A stretch of 64,000 bases of DNA from Nocardia sp. CY41 (GTDB lineage Bacteria > Actinomycetota > Actinomycetes > Mycobacteriales > Mycobacteriaceae): contig NZ_VUOS01000007.1 of assembly GCF_009829325.1 (NCBI RefSeq), forward strand, positions 271,130 to 335,129. The letters run 5' to 3'. This document shows, in pieces, positions 20,671 through 31,113 of the stretch (its first letter is position 1; each line of letters begins with the position of its first letter). The notes beneath the pieces were generated by a model. It did not search any database. It worked only from the letters and a program-made list of their open reading frames with translations, and was not told the DNA's origin. The position numbers and the translations under genes are program-made.

Positions 20671-20856
20671 ATGGATGAACGAAAAATTACTGCCATGTCT
20701 ACTTTCCTCATCGCCCTTGCAGTCCTCGTGGCATTCGCCACAGTCATCGCGCGCGGCACGGCCCGCGCGGGCTCCTCGAACGTGATCGACCGCGACGCGG
20801 AGCGACTGCACTCGGAATTGACGGCCATGCTCGGCCGCAACACCCACCACCGCTGA
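20671..20856 (+). CDS. Small single-pass membrane peptide
   Basis: This small open frame of 61 codons (or 53 if it starts at the ATG at 20695) has one hydrophobic helix, STFLIALAVLVAFATVIA, followed by a charged tail. A purine-rich GGCGGGAAAT precedes the first ATG. The helix and the absence of a competing gene suggest it is real, but no family was recognised. Confidence 0.45.
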   Translation: MDERKITAMSTFLIALAVLVAFATVIARGTARAGSSNVIDRDAERLHSELTAMLGRNTHHR

Positions 20857-20983
20857 CGGACGGCAAACCGGTCCGCGCTCATGGCAGCCCTGCCCGGGCA
20901 GAGTCTGCCGGCCGAGCGCGCAGAGCGCTCACCGCGTCCGAACACCTCGCCCGTGTCGACTGTGCTTCGCATCCAGCCAGGTG

Positions 20984-21034
20984 CGGCAAACGCGAGCCAC
21001 AAAGGGCCGTGAACACGCCGCGCCGAAGGCGCGG
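20984..21034 (-). repeat. Dispersed structured repeat, copy A (truncated)
   Basis: Read on the minus strand, this starts with the hairpin ccgcgccttcggcgcgg and continues through GTGTTC(A)CGGCCC and TTTGTGGCTCGCGTTTG, like copies B-D. It then stops matching, so the conserved loop and right arm are missing. It lies six bases past the stop of the DUF3043 gene, in the same direction. Confidence 0.75.
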
Positions 21035-21040
21035 CAAAGA

Positions 21041-21712
21041 TCACACAGCGTCGCCTGGGCCGACGCGCGGTTTGGGGGCGCGCATCTTGCGGATCTGGGA
21101 GGCGCGGACGAAGGCGTACCAGCCGAGCCGGTAACCCAGGTCGGTGGTCTCCGGGAAACGCTCCCTGACCCGGTTGTTCACGACGCGGCCGAGCAGGAAG
21201 CCCTCGACGGCCATGAACAGCATCATCACCAGCATGGCGAGGGTCACGATGGTCTGTAGCGCGGGCGCGACGAACATCGACAGGATCAGCACCAGCGCCA
21301 TCGGCATGAAGAGGCCGACCAGGTTGCGCCGGGCGTCGACGATGTCGCGCACGAACGCCCGGACCGGACCTTGGTCACGCTGCGGCAGGTATTTGTCCTC
21401 GCCCGCGAGCATGCGCTCGCGGCGATCGGCGGCGGCCTCGCGTCGTCGAGCGGCCGCGGCCTTGCGCTCCTCTCTGCTGCCCCGCGCGGCCTTGCGCCGG
21501 GCGCGGGCCTCCTTCGCGGTGAGCGGAGCGGGTGCTACCGGGCCACGGCGCTTGCCTTGGGCGTCACGGCGTTTCGGGGTGGGACGGCCCTTGCCCGCGG
21601 TGGCCGTGGCCGCCGCGCGGGTGGTGCCCGCGGCCGAGTCACCGTTCGTGACCACCGTCGATTCGGCGGTCGCGTCGGTGGTGCTGGACTCGCCGCGACG
21701 GAACAACTTCAC
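21041..21712 (-). CDS. DUF3043 membrane protein
   Basis: This 223-residue protein has a long basic, low-complexity N-terminal half (Ala/Thr then Lys/Arg-rich, including GRPTPKRRDAQGKRRGP). Two membrane segments follow (about residues 136-175), and the C-terminal tail reads YRLGWYAFVRASQIRKMRAPKP. That layout and the TPKR motif are typical of actinobacterial DUF3043 proteins, of unknown function. The start is GTG at 21712. A truncated repeat copy follows the stop codon. Confidence 0.85.
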   Translation of the reverse strand: MKLFRRGESSTTDATAESTVVTNGDSAAGTTRAAATATAGKGRPTPKRRDAQGKRRGPVAPAPLTAKEARARRKAARGSREERKAAAARRREAAADRRERMLAGEDKYLPQRDQGPVRAFVRDIVDARRNLVGLFMPMALVLILSMFVAPALQTIVTLAMLVMMLFMAVEGFLLGRVVNNRVRERFPETTDLGYRLGWYAFVRASQIRKMRAPKPRVGPGDAV

Positions 21713-21909
21713 ACCGACCAGGCTATTCGATGGGTAGCGCGGCGAGAAATGCGGTCCGATTCGCCGGGAGTGTGCGGGGTCACGGAGGTTGCGTGCCCCT
21801 ACGGATCGGCTGGTGGCAAGATGGAGGAATAGCAGCCTGCCGAGTGGTGTTGACCGACACGACCCGTGCGCTGTTCACGGGTTGACCACAGGTTCCTCGA
21901 GGAGAGTTC

Positions 21910-22260
21910 ATGACTGTGCAGAACGAGACCGCCACCCACGGTGTGACTCTGACCGACGCCGCCGCCGCGAAGGCGAAGGCACTGCTGGACCAGGAAGGTC
22001 GCGACGACCTGGCGCTGCGGATCGCGGTGCAGCCGGGTGGTTGTGCGGGCCTGCGCTACCAGCTGTTCTTCGACGACCGCTCGCTCGACGGCGACCTGAC
22101 CGTCGACTTCGGTGGCGTCACGCTGGCCGTCGACCGGATGAGCGCGCCGTACGTGCAGGGCGCCTCGATCGACTTCGTCGACACCATCGAGAAGCAGGGC
22201 TTCACCATCGACAACCCGAACGCCACCGGCTCCTGCGCCTGCGGCGACTCCTTCAACTGA
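21910..22260 (+). CDS. erpA: A-type iron-sulfur carrier (ErpA/HesB-like)
   Basis: A-type carriers receive Fe-S clusters from the SUF machinery and pass them to apo-enzymes. The 116-residue protein has the three cluster cysteines: one in VQPGGCAGLRYQL and two in the C-terminal GSCACGDSF. GAGGAGAGTTC precedes the ATG. Its clients could include the nearby lipoyl synthase or Rieske protein (inference). The exact name (erpA versus an unnamed HesB protein, Rv2204c-like) is not certain. Confidence 0.88.
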   Translation: MTVQNETATHGVTLTDAAAAKAKALLDQEGRDDLALRIAVQPGGCAGLRYQLFFDDRSLDGDLTVDFGGVTLAVDRMSAPYVQGASIDFVDTIEKQGFTIDNPNATGSCACGDSFN

Positions 22261-22410
22261 GGTAATGGCCTTCCGGCGCGGCCGCGGAGGTCGGCCGTGT
22301 TCGAACGGAACAGCTGATCTCGTGAGGACATGGGTAACTCGTCGGGAACGCCCAGGACCCGAGCGGCACTGACGTAAGACCTGAACGCAAATCCGGTGTC
22401 GCTCAACTAG

Positions 22411-23481
<1,071 letters not shown>

Positions 23482-23494
23482 TCGATCGTGATCG

Positions 23495-23532
23495 ACCGAA
23501 GGCGCGTACCCGGCCGGGTACGCGCCTTCGGT
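23495..23532. terminator. Bidirectional terminator between adoK and asnB
   Basis: The arms accgaaggcgcgtaccc (23495-23511) and gggtacgcgccttcggt (23516-23532) pair perfectly over 17 bases with a four-base ggcc loop. It sits midway between two convergent stop codons. Confidence 0.8.
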
Positions 23533-23544
23533 CCGTTCCGGCCC

Positions 23545-25488
23545 CTACAGCGAAACCGGATACGCGGGCTCTTGGATGTCCGGCTTGATCCGGTCCTCGA
23601 CGAAGATGCCGTGCCAGACCATGAACACCAGCAAGGTCCACAGCCTGCGGCTGTGATCGGCGGTCCCGGCGCGGTGCGCGACCAGCATCTCGCTGATCGC
23701 GGCCTTGTTCAGCAGGTGATCGGTCTGCGATTCGGCGATCTGCTGCTGCGCCCAGTCGTAGAGCTCGGTGCCGCGCAGCCAGTGCCGCAGCGGGACCGGG
23801 AAGCCGAGCTTGGCGCGGTGCAGCACGTGCGGCGGCACGATGCCCTCCAGTGCCTGACGCAGCGCGTACTTCGTGGTCTCCTTGGTGATCTTCTGGTCGA
23901 ACGGCAGACCCTCGGCCGCCTTCAGCACCTCGGCGTCCAGGAACGGCACGCGCAGCTCCAGCGAGTTGGCCATGGTCATCTTGTCGGCCTTGACCAGGAT
24001 GTCGCCGCGCAGCCAGGTGAACAGGTCCAGGTGCTGCATCCGGGCCACCGGGTCCCAGCCGCGCGACTGCGCGTACAGCGGCGCGGTGACGTCCTGGTGG
24101 GTCCATTCCGGCCGGAACTCGCGCAGCACGGCGCGCAGCTGGGCGTCGTTGAAGCTGCGCGCGTTGCCGTAGTAGCGCTCTTCCAGGGTGAGCGAGCCGC
24201 GGTGCAGCAGGCTCTTGCCCCTGGTGCCGTCCGGAATCCGGTCCGACAGCTTGCCCGCCAGCCTGCGCAAGCCGCGGGGCAGCTTCTCGAAGGGCTTCAG
24301 CGACAGCGGCTCGCGGTAGATGGTGTACCCGCCGAACAGCTCGTCGGCGCCTTCACCAGAGAGCACGACCTTGACGTGCTTGCGGGCCTCTTTGGCGACG
24401 AAGTACAGCGGGACCAGCGCCGGGTCGGCCACCGGGTCGTCGAGGTACCAGACGATCTCGGGGATCGCCTGCGCGAACTCGGCGGGAGAGACGACCTTCA
24501 CCACGTGGCGCGCACCGATCGCCTCGGCGCTCTCGGCGGCGACGTCCACCTCCGAGTAGCCCTCGCGCTCGAACCCGGTGGTGAACGTGATCAGTTTCGG
24601 GTTGTGCCGCATGGCCAGCGCCGCGACCGCGGTGGAGTCGATGCCGCCGGACAGGAACGAGCCGACCGTCACGTCCGCGCGCATGTGCTTGGCGACGGAG
24701 TCCTCGAGCGCCGCGGCGATCTCCCGGTAGCGCGCGTTCGCCGATCCGGGGGTGAACGGGCGCACCGGGAACTTCGGAGTGAAGTACCGGGTGACGGCCG
24801 GAGCCGCGCCGGGCCGCACGGTGGCGTAGCTGCCCGATTCCAGCCTGCGCACGTCCTTGTGCAGAGTCTCCGGTTCCGGCACGTACTGCAGCACCGTGTA
24901 GTGCTCCAGCGCCCGCGGATCGAGCGCGTCGCTCAGCTCCAGCACGGGCAGCAGTTCCAGCAGGCTCTTCTTCTCGCTGCCGAACGCGGTGCCGCCGGGC
25001 CCGGTGGCCAGGAACAGCGGCTTGATGCCGAACGGGTCGCGGGCCAGGAACAGCTCCTGGGTCTCGGTGTCCCAGATCGCGAAGGCGAACATGCCGCGCA
25101 GCCGCCGCACCGCCTCCGGACCCCAGTAGTGGAACGCCGCGACGATGGCCTCGCTGTCGCCTTCGGTCTGGAAGATCGTGCCGTCCGGGAACTCGGCGGC
25201 ATGTGCCTCGGCGAGCTCCGCGCGCAGTTCCAGGTAGTTGTAGATCTCGCCGTTGAAGGTGAGCGCGTAGCGTTCGGGCTGCCCCGGCGGGCCCCAGCGC
25301 AGCGGCTGGTGCGAGTGCTCGATGTCGATGATCGACAGGCGGTTGAAGCCGAAGATCACATGGTCGTCGTGCCAGGTACCGCGCTCGTCCGGGCCGCGGT
25401 GACGCACACAGTGCAAGGCCTCGTAGACCTGCTCCACCGTGCCAGGTGCCGCCTCGTCAGATGCCAGGAATCCGAGCAGTCCACACAC
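23545..25488 (-). CDS. asnB: Asparagine synthase, glutamine-hydrolysing
   Basis: AsnB makes asparagine or an amidated analogue from glutamine and ATP. In mycolate-producing actinomycetes this orthologue (Rv2201-like) is also linked to cell-envelope meso-diaminopimelate amidation (LtsA) in corynebacteria. The 647-residue protein starts with the nucleophile cysteine at position 2 (GTG, CGLLGFL) and contains RHRGPDERG and FNGEIYNY. It also has the ATP-pyrophosphatase loop [16 protein letters not shown] and [11 protein letters not shown]. Length fits. It is divergent from ctaC. Confidence 0.93.
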   Translation of the reverse strand: MCGLLGFLASDEAAPGTVEQVYEALHCVRHRGPDERGTWHDDHVIFGFNRLSIIDIEHSHQPLRWGPPGQPERYALTFNGEIYNYLELRAELAEAHAAEFPDGTIFQTEGDSEAIVAAFHYWGPEAVRRLRGMFAFAIWDTETQELFLARDPFGIKPLFLATGPGGTAFGSEKKSLLELLPVLELSDALDPRALEHYTVLQYVPEPETLHKDVRRLESGSYATVRPGAAPAVTRYFTPKFPVRPFTPGSANARYREIAAALEDSVAKHMRADVTVGSFLSGGIDSTAVAALAMRHNPKLITFTTGFEREGYSEVDVAAESAEAIGARHVVKVVSPAEFAQAIPEIVWYLDDPVADPALVPLYFVAKEARKHVKVVLSGEGADELFGGYTIYREPLSLKPFEKLPRGLRRLAGKLSDRIPDGTRGKSLLHRGSLTLEERYYGNARSFNDAQLRAVLREFRPEWTHQDVTAPLYAQSRGWDPVARMQHLDLFTWLRGDILVKADKMTMANSLELRVPFLDAEVLKAAEGLPFDQKITKETTKYALRQALEGIVPPHVLHRAKLGFPVPLRHWLRGTELYDWAQQQIAESQTDHLLNKAAISEMLVAHRAGTADHSRRLWTLLVFMVWHGIFVEDRIKPDIQEPAYPVSL

Positions 25489-25853
25489 GGCGTCGGCAAC
25501 CTCATTTCTCGCAGTCGGGATACGCGCCCACCGGGTGGGGCGCCAGGGGACGAAATCTAGTGTCCGAGTATGCCGCACCACCGGCGTCCGCGCGTCGTGC
25601 GCATCACGACCCGGGCGGAATCGCTGGTGACGGTGATCGCGGCGGGCTCGGCGAGGTGTCGAAGCCGACCCGACGACGAACGGGGGGTGCGTTTGGTCTA
25701 CGCTGCGTAGTACTCAGGTCTCTCTCAGGCGACCCGCGCGGAACGCGCTGGCCCGGAGGGTGCCCTGAAACGAGCTTAGAACGTATCGTCGGGGCCGATC
25801 GCAGCCCCGAACGATGCACTGTCGGAATGTGTGGCGACCAGGAAGGCGTGAGC
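25489..25853. other. Divergent promoter region asnB / ctaC
   Basis: About 365 bases separate the two divergent starts. It should hold both promoters. No open frame, hairpin or repeat stood out. Confidence 0.4.
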
Positions 25854-26945
25854 GTGGCGCACAAGGCGAGCGAAGAGATCGGGGCACGACCCGCCCGGGG
25901 TCGGCAGGGCCGCATCCTTCGGCGGGCCGGGCTGGCGGTGTCCTTGGGGATCACCGCGCTGCTCGTCTCGGGCTGCTCGATCGACAATGTTTGGCTGCGG
26001 TTCGGCTGGCCGTCGGGCATCACGCCGCAGGCCACTCGGATGCGGGAGCTGTGGACTTGGTCGGTCGTCGCCGCGCTGGCGATGGGCGTGCTGGTCTGGG
26101 GCCTGACCTTCTGGACCGTCGCGTTCCACCGCAAGAAGGCCGACTCCCCGGAGTTCCCGCGCCAGACCGGTTACAACGTGCCGCTGGAGCTGACCTACAC
26201 GGCGATCCCGTTCGTCATCATCGCCGTGCTGTTCTACTTCACCGTGGTAGTGCAGAACTACGTGCACGAGAAGGTGGACAACCCCGACGTCACCGTCGAC
26301 GTGACCGCCTTCCAGTGGAACTGGAAGTTCGGCTACCGCAACGTCGATTTCAAGGACGGTTACAAGTTCGACGGCATCGACGCCTCGCGTGAGGCGCTGA
26401 GCCAGGAGCAGCTCGAGGCGTACGAGGAGCGGACCAAGGACGGTCACCCGCAGCCGGGCCCCGTGCACGGCAAGCCGGAGAACGACATCCTGTCCTACCT
26501 GCACTACGACAAGGTCGAGACGATCGGCTCGAGCAACGAGATCCCGGTCCTGGTGCTGCCGACCGGCAAGGTCATCGAGTTCCAGCTCGCCGCCGCCGAC
26601 GTGATCCACGCATTCTGGGTGCCGGAGTTCCTGTTCAAGCGCGACGTGATGCCGAACCCGAAGGAAAACCACTCCGACAACGTCTTCCAGATCACCAAGA
26701 TCGAGAAGGAAGGCGCGTTCGTCGGTCGCTGCGCCGAGATGTGCGGCACCTTCCACTCGATGATGAACTTCGAGGTCCGCGCGGTCACGCCGGAGAAGTT
26801 CACCAAGTACCTGGACGCGCGCCAGGCGGGCAAGACCAACGCCGAGGCGCTGGAGTCCATCGGTGAGTCCCCCGTGGCCACGTCCACCACGCCGTTCAAC
26901 ACCAGGCGCGACGTCAAGAGCGCGGCCTCGGCCGAGAGCAAGTGA
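25854..26945 (+). CDS. ctaC: Cytochrome c oxidase subunit II
   Basis: CtaC carries the CuA centre of the aa3 oxidase. The 363-residue protein has a basic start and a lipobox (LLVSGC), so it is probably a lipoprotein. Two membrane helices follow (about 60-85 and 105-130), then a periplasmic cupredoxin domain. CuA ligands are visible in HAFWVPEF and [17 protein letters not shown] 25854 was chosen for the GGAAGG seven bases upstream. ctaF follows 14 bases later. Its partners ctaE and qcrCAB are about 28 kb away in this window. Confidence 0.93.
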   Translation: MAHKASEEIGARPARGRQGRILRRAGLAVSLGITALLVSGCSIDNVWLRFGWPSGITPQATRMRELWTWSVVAALAMGVLVWGLTFWTVAFHRKKADSPEFPRQTGYNVPLELTYTAIPFVIIAVLFYFTVVVQNYVHEKVDNPDVTVDVTAFQWNWKFGYRNVDFKDGYKFDGIDASREALSQEQLEAYEERTKDGHPQPGPVHGKPENDILSYLHYDKVETIGSSNEIPVLVLPTGKVIEFQLAAADVIHAFWVPEFLFKRDVMPNPKENHSDNVFQITKIEKEGAFVGRCAEMCGTFHSMMNFEVRAVTPEKFTKYLDARQAGKTNAEALESIGESPVATSTTPFNTRRDVKSAASAESK

Positions 26946-26959
26946 GGATTTGATCTGAC

Positions 26960-27376
26960 ATGAAGATCGAAGCGCGGATTTTCGAACTGCTCACGGTGTT
27001 CTTCATCATCGTGGCGGTGGTCTACGGCTTCTTCACCGGCCAGTCGCGCACCGGCGTCGAATGGGCGGGCACCACGGCCACGGTGCTGACCGCGGGCCTG
27101 TCGCTGATCATCGGCACCTACTTCCGATTCGTCGCCCGTCGTCTCGACCTGCGCCCGGAGGACTACGAGGACGCCGAGATCGTGGACGGCGCCGGTGACC
27201 TGGGCTTCTTCTCGCCCGGCAGCTTCTGGCCGATCACCCTGGCCGCCGCCGGTTCGGTGACCGCCCTGGGCCTGGCGTTCTTCCAGTTCTGGTTGATCGG
27301 CATCGGCGTCGTCTGCGTCCTCGCCGCGGCCGCCGGTCTGGTGTTCGAGTACTACCTCGGCCCGGAAAAGCACTGA
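26960..27376 (+). CDS. ctaF: Cytochrome c oxidase subunit IV (actinobacterial type)
   Basis: This 138-residue membrane protein has four hydrophobic segments and starts [23 protein letters not shown], typical of the small actinobacterial oxidase subunit. It is 14 bases downstream of ctaC and ends before a strong terminator, so the two form a short operon. Confidence 0.92.
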   Translation: MKIEARIFELLTVFFIIVAVVYGFFTGQSRTGVEWAGTTATVLTAGLSLIIGTYFRFVARRLDLRPEDYEDAEIVDGAGDLGFFSPGSFWPITLAAAGSVTALGLAFFQFWLIGIGVVCVLAAAAGLVFEYYLGPEKH

Positions 27377-27391
27377 GCCGAAGACTTGCCG

Positions 27392-27425
27392 AAACGGCCC
27401 CACCGGAGATCCGGTGGGGCCGTTT
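27392..27425 (+). terminator. Terminator of ctaC-ctaF
   Basis: The arms aaacggccccaccgg (27392-27406) and ccggtggggccgttt (27411-27425) pair over 15 bases with a four-base loop, ending in TTT on the plus strand. It marks the end of the conserved block before the accessory island. Confidence 0.85.
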
Positions 27426-27469
27426 CTCGTGTGTGGTGGTCGACCCGGGGGACCGGGGCCGCACCTGAT

Positions 27470-28141
27470 ATGAAGGTGCGGGTGGGACGGAAGAAGTTGC
27501 TGGAGCCGACTCTGCAGGCTTTGCCGCACGGGCCGCACGGTCTCGCTCGCGACCTCGTGACGGGGTCGCAGCGTGAGCGGCTGCTGTTCGGCGTGACGGT
27601 CGTCGTCGCCGACCGCGGCTATCTCGACGCGACGGTCGCGGACATCGCCGCGTCGGCCAAGGTTTCGCGTCGTACGTTCTACCAGCACTTCCCGGACAAG
27701 GAAGCATGCTTTCTCGCGGCGGCCGACACCGGTCGCGATCTGATGATCGACCATCTCCGGCAAGTCATGCGGCAGATCCGGTCGGAATCGGTGGAGCCAC
27801 AGGAAGCGCTGCGCCGCGGCATTCGCGAGTACCTCACCCTGTTGCGTGACGAGCCGTCGTTCGCCCGTGCGTTCTATCTGGAGACCGCGGTCGCCGGGTC
27901 GCGCGCGCTCGAGTCGTTCGAACGATGCCAGCGCTGGTTCGCCGGGTTCCTGCGCTCGTGGCGTGCGGAGGCGGGCCCCGCCGATCCCCCGGTCCCCGAC
28001 TACGCGTACCTGGCGGTGACCGACGCGACCAACGAGGCCGTCCGCCGCACCCTCCGTGCCGGAGGCGACCTGCTCGACCTCGAGGACGCCGTCGTGCACA
28101 TCCATCTCGCGTTGCTCGGGCCGACGGCGTCCGCCGACTAG
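27470..28141 (+). CDS. TetR-family transcriptional regulator
   Basis: This 223-residue protein has a helix-turn-helix at about residues 50-80 (VADIAASAKVSRRTFYQHF, then DKEACFLAA), the classic TetR pattern. The C-terminal part is helical and should bind a ligand. The ATG at 27470 is the first start after the ctaF terminator. It is convergent with the beta-helix protein gene and overlaps it by four bases at the stops. It may regulate the beta-helix, exporter or peptide genes, but no operator was identified. Confidence 0.85.
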   Translation: MKVRVGRKKLLEPTLQALPHGPHGLARDLVTGSQRERLLFGVTVVVADRGYLDATVADIAASAKVSRRTFYQHFPDKEACFLAAADTGRDLMIDHLRQVMRQIRSESVEPQEALRRGIREYLTLLRDEPSFARAFYLETAVAGSRALESFERCQRWFAGFLRSWRAEAGPADPPVPDYAYLAVTDATNEAVRRTLRAGGDLLDLEDAVVHIHLALLGPTASAD

Positions 28142-29235
28142 GACACGACCCTGTCGCCGGCCCCGGTGAGGTTGCAGGAAGCATCGTCGCTGGTGTTGCC
28201 GCCTTCCGACACGATCGTCGCGAAGACCTCGACGCAGTTGACCACCGCGGCGCCGGATCTGTTGCCCAGCACGGTGGAGTTGCGCAGGACGACTCGGCCC
28301 ACCGGGATATCGACGAGATCGGTCACCTGGCGTGGCAGGGTGTCGAGGTAGGCAGGCGCCACGTTGATGCCGCTGCCGCCGTCCGAGGCGGTGTTCCCGG
28401 TGAGTGTGACGCGGTCGAAGGTCACCACGCCCCGGCCCCGGACATCGACGCCGCCGCCGCGTCCGGCGAAGCCCCCTGGGCGGTACCAGACTCCGGGATC
28501 GACCACGCGGTTGTCGGAGATCGTGGAGTCGGTGAAGGTACAGGTGTTGTCGCATCGCACACCGCCCGCCTCGCCGGAGGAGTTGCCGGTGATCACCGTA
28601 TTCCGCGTGTGCAGGTCCGAGCCCGGCACGTTGAAGATGCCGCCGCCGTACCCGGCGCTGTTGTCCCGGACCACGACGTCGTCGAGTACGAGATCCGACG
28701 AATTCGCTATGCCGCCTCCGCCGGTGTCGTAGAAGGGGATCTCGTGCTGGGCGGTGCGTCCGCCGGTCACCGTCAATCCGGTCAACGTCGTGGGTGCGGC
28801 GATACTGAGCACCCGGTCGATTCCATTCGCGTCCAGCACTGTTCGCTCGCGGCCCGCGCCGCGCAACGTCGTCGGCGCGGTGAGGTTCAGGTCTCCTGTG
28901 GTGGCGTCCGGGTTGCGGCCCTGCACCTTCCGCTGGTCGGGGCCGATCGTCAGGACGTATCGCCCGGCGGGAACCACGATCGTGCTCCCGGGATGAGCGT
29001 TGGCGGTCTGCACGGCGGCGCGCAGTGTGCAGGCGCCCGAAGGCGTGCGGCATCGCCCGTTTCCGGGATCGGCCGCCGCCTCGTCCACTGTGCTGTCCAC
29101 CGTGATCACACTCGGCGGATCTCCCTCCGGTGTGGTGTCGGCATAGGCCGCTCCGGGAAAACCGGCCGCGGTTCCAGCGACCAGGGCTGTGACAGCGATT
29201 GCGCCGACCGCCGCGGCGGATGTGCTCGTCCTCAT
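28138..29235 (-). CDS. Secreted CSLREA-type right-handed beta-helix protein
   Basis: This 365-residue exported protein has a signal peptide (cleavage near AAYADTTP). A CSLREA-like N-terminal motif follows: VITVDSTVDE, GACTLRAAVQTANAHPG, then STIVVPAGRYVLTI. Parallel beta-helix rungs come next, for example TLTGLTVTGG, GGGIANSSDLVLDDVVVRDN and GGGIFN. Such proteins often sit at the cell surface or bind polysaccharides; no catalytic residues are obvious. The start ATG 29235 was picked to begin the signal peptide. It lies 130 bases downstream of the MFS exporter on the same strand. Confidence 0.8.
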   Translation of the reverse strand: MRTSTSAAAVGAIAVTALVAGTAAGFPGAAYADTTPEGDPPSVITVDSTVDEAAADPGNGRCRTPSGACTLRAAVQTANAHPGSTIVVPAGRYVLTIGPDQRKVQGRNPDATTGDLNLTAPTTLRGAGRERTVLDANGIDRVLSIAAPTTLTGLTVTGGRTAQHEIPFYDTGGGGIANSSDLVLDDVVVRDNSAGYGGGIFNVPGSDLHTRNTVITGNSSGEAGGVRCDNTCTFTDSTISDNRVVDPGVWYRPGGFAGRGGGVDVRGRGVVTFDRVTLTGNTASDGGSGINVAPAYLDTLPRQVTDLVDIPVGRVVLRNSTVLGNRSGAAVVNCVEVFATIVSEGGNTSDDASCNLTGAGDRVVS

Positions 29236-29365
29236 GAAGTCTGATCCGATCACGAACATGGAGTGGGGTACGCCCGCGTGCAAGTAGGGAACGCGAGTGT
29301 TTACCACTATGTCGGACACGGCCCTGCGCCGCTGGCGTTTCCGTAATCCGTTCGGTAGAGGCAGG

Positions 29366-30733
29366 TCAGGAGCGTGCGGGCGGAAGCGGGACGGCCGCGG
29401 GTCGCAGTGCCTGCGCACCATCGGGCGCGCCGGTGGAGGCTGCGGTGGTTGCCGCTTCCTCCGAGAGCGCGGTCTCTGTCTCGTCATCGACTTCGAGTTC
29501 CGCGGGGAGCACGCGCATTCCGATCACGGGTGAGCACGCGAAGACGATCAGAGTCGACGCCGGGAAGGCCGCGGCGATCAACAGCGTCGTCGCGGCCGAG
29601 AGGTGGCTCGCCGCTAGGCCGCCGGCGAGCGCGCCGATCGGAACGATGCCCAGGGTCGCGAACCGCCGGGAAGCGCTGACACGGCCGAGCAGCCGATGCG
29701 GTGTCAGGCGAGCGTGCATCCCGGAAGTATTCACACTGATGACGACCAGGAGGAACGACAGCAGGAACACCGCGGCGGCGTAGGAGATCCAAGCCGGGAC
29801 CGGAAGATGTGGCGCGAGCGCCGGCGCGGCCAGCGCGGCGGCCATGGCGAAATAGCCGGTCACCTGCGTGCGGATCTCGCCCAGTGCCCGTCCGATGTGC
29901 TGGCCGACCAGCGATCCGACGAAGCCTCCTGTCGAACCGAGCGCGAGGGCGTAACCGTACTGGCCGGCGGAGAGTCCGCATTCACGCAACACGTAGACCG
30001 CGATCACCGCGTTGTACATACCCGCGCCGAAGTTCAGCAGCACTCCGGCTGTGACCGTCGCGCGCAGGATGCGGTGTCCCGCGACGTACCGGAGACCTTC
30101 GCGCACAGCCGTGCCGAATCCGGCCGGTTCGCTCGTGCCGGTCTTGTCCGAGCGGCCTTCGGTGATCCGCCAGACGAACAGCGTGGAGACGAGGCTGACG
30201 GCCCCCGCGACCAGGAACGCCACCGCCGCGGAGGTGGCGGCGATCAACTTCCCGGCGGCAGCCGGAATCGTCGCGCTCGTGACGGTGTCCACGGATTGCA
30301 GGCGAGCCGACGCATCCGAAACCCGTTTGCGCCCCACCAGGCTCGGCAGGATCGCGGTGTGTGCCACGTCGAAGAAGACGTTGGCCGTGCTGACCGCCGC
30401 TCCCACCAGCATCAGCTGCCAGATCGCGAGCACACCGAGGAAGTAGGCGAGTGGGATCCACATGACAGCGGCCAACCGGACCAGATCCGAGACGAGCAGG
30501 ACGCGCTTGCGGCTCCACCGGTCGACCCATACGCCGACAGGCAGCGCCACCACCAGATACGCGGCGCGGGACAGGGCGGCGATCACGCCGACTTGGAACG
30601 GGCTCGCGTGCAGGACAACGACCGATGTGACGCTCAGCGCCACCACCGTCGTGTTGGAAGAGATGTCCCCGAACGCATTCGCCACCCACAACGCCCGGAA
30701 ATCCGGCTCCGCGAGTACCCCCCGCAAGCGCAT
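29366..30733 (-). CDS. MFS exporter beside the peptide cluster
   Basis: This 455-residue protein has about twelve membrane segments. It begins FRALWVANAFGDISSN and has the motif-A-like GVWVDRWSRKRVLLVSDLVR between helices 2 and 3, as in the EntS/MFS_3 efflux group. The C-terminal ~40 residues are acidic then Pro/Ala-rich. The ATG at 30733 has GGAG upstream; a GTG at 30751 is the alternative. It is divergent from the CysO-like gene with a gap of 75 bases or less. That position suggests it exports the cluster's product, or protects against it (inference). Confidence 0.85.
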   Translation of the reverse strand: MRLRGVLAEPDFRALWVANAFGDISSNTTVVALSVTSVVVLHASPFQVGVIAALSRAAYLVVALPVGVWVDRWSRKRVLLVSDLVRLAAVMWIPLAYFLGVLAIWQLMLVGAAVSTANVFFDVAHTAILPSLVGRKRVSDASARLQSVDTVTSATIPAAAGKLIAATSAAVAFLVAGAVSLVSTLFVWRITEGRSDKTGTSEPAGFGTAVREGLRYVAGHRILRATVTAGVLLNFGAGMYNAVIAVYVLRECGLSAGQYGYALALGSTGGFVGSLVGQHIGRALGEIRTQVTGYFAMAAALAAPALAPHLPVPAWISYAAAVFLLSFLLVVISVNTSGMHARLTPHRLLGRVSASRRFATLGIVPIGALAGGLAASHLSAATTLLIAAAFPASTLIVFACSPVIGMRVLPAELEVDDETETALSEEAATTAASTGAPDGAQALRPAAVPLPPARS

Positions 30734-30808
30734 CCGATGTATGCTCCACACGGGCGGGAAACTTACCGAAGTACCGTCCCTATATCCAGCGGGGAGGGGA
30801 GTAACGGG

Positions 30809-31096
30809 GTGGACAGGGAAATCGGTGCGACTGTCGTGTTGCCGACGATGCTACGGCCACATGCGGCAGGTAATTCGAAAGTGTTGTGCAGCGGCTCGAC
30901 TGTCGGGGAAGTTCTGGACTCGCTGATTCGTCAACATCCCGCTTTGAAGACGCGTATCACGACGGGGGAAAACGACATCCGGCGTTTCGTCAACGTGTAC
31001 GTGGAAGATGAAGACGCGCGCGCGCTCGGTGGTGTGGCCGCTCCGATTCGGCCCGGAGCGACGGTAACCATCTTGTGCGCGGTAGCCGGTGGTTGA
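30809..31096 (+). CDS. CysO/ThiS/MoaD-like sulfur-carrier protein
   Basis: This 95-residue ubiquitin-fold protein ends in AVAGG; the exposed Gly-Gly is what these proteins use to form a thiocarboxylate. The body closely resembles mycobacterial CysO: TMLRPHAAGN near the start, RFVNVYVEDEDARALGG in the middle and ATVTILCAVAGG at the end. CysO normally donates sulfur to CysM for cysteine synthesis, but neither cysM nor mec is here. Neighbours are the HTTM-like gene downstream and the YcaO/TfuA operon beyond. The start is GTG 30809, with GGGGAGGGGAG about eight bases upstream. It is therefore inferred to supply sulfur to the peptide pathway. It has no E1-like activator in the cluster. Confidence 0.85.
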   Translation: MDREIGATVVLPTMLRPHAAGNSKVLCSGSTVGEVLDSLIRQHPALKTRITTGENDIRRFVNVYVEDEDARALGGVAAPIRPGATVTILCAVAGG

Positions 31097-31113
31097 CATT
31101 CGGCCGGCCGATA

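Noticed and set aside
23488..25560. A 690-codon plus-strand open frame
   Set aside because: It is antisense to asnB, which has all expected motifs; the shadow frame has none.
26504..29053. An 849-codon minus-strand open frame
   Set aside because: It spans ctaC, ctaF, their terminator and the TetR gene in antisense, with Arg/Asp/His-rich composition typical of GC-rich shadows.
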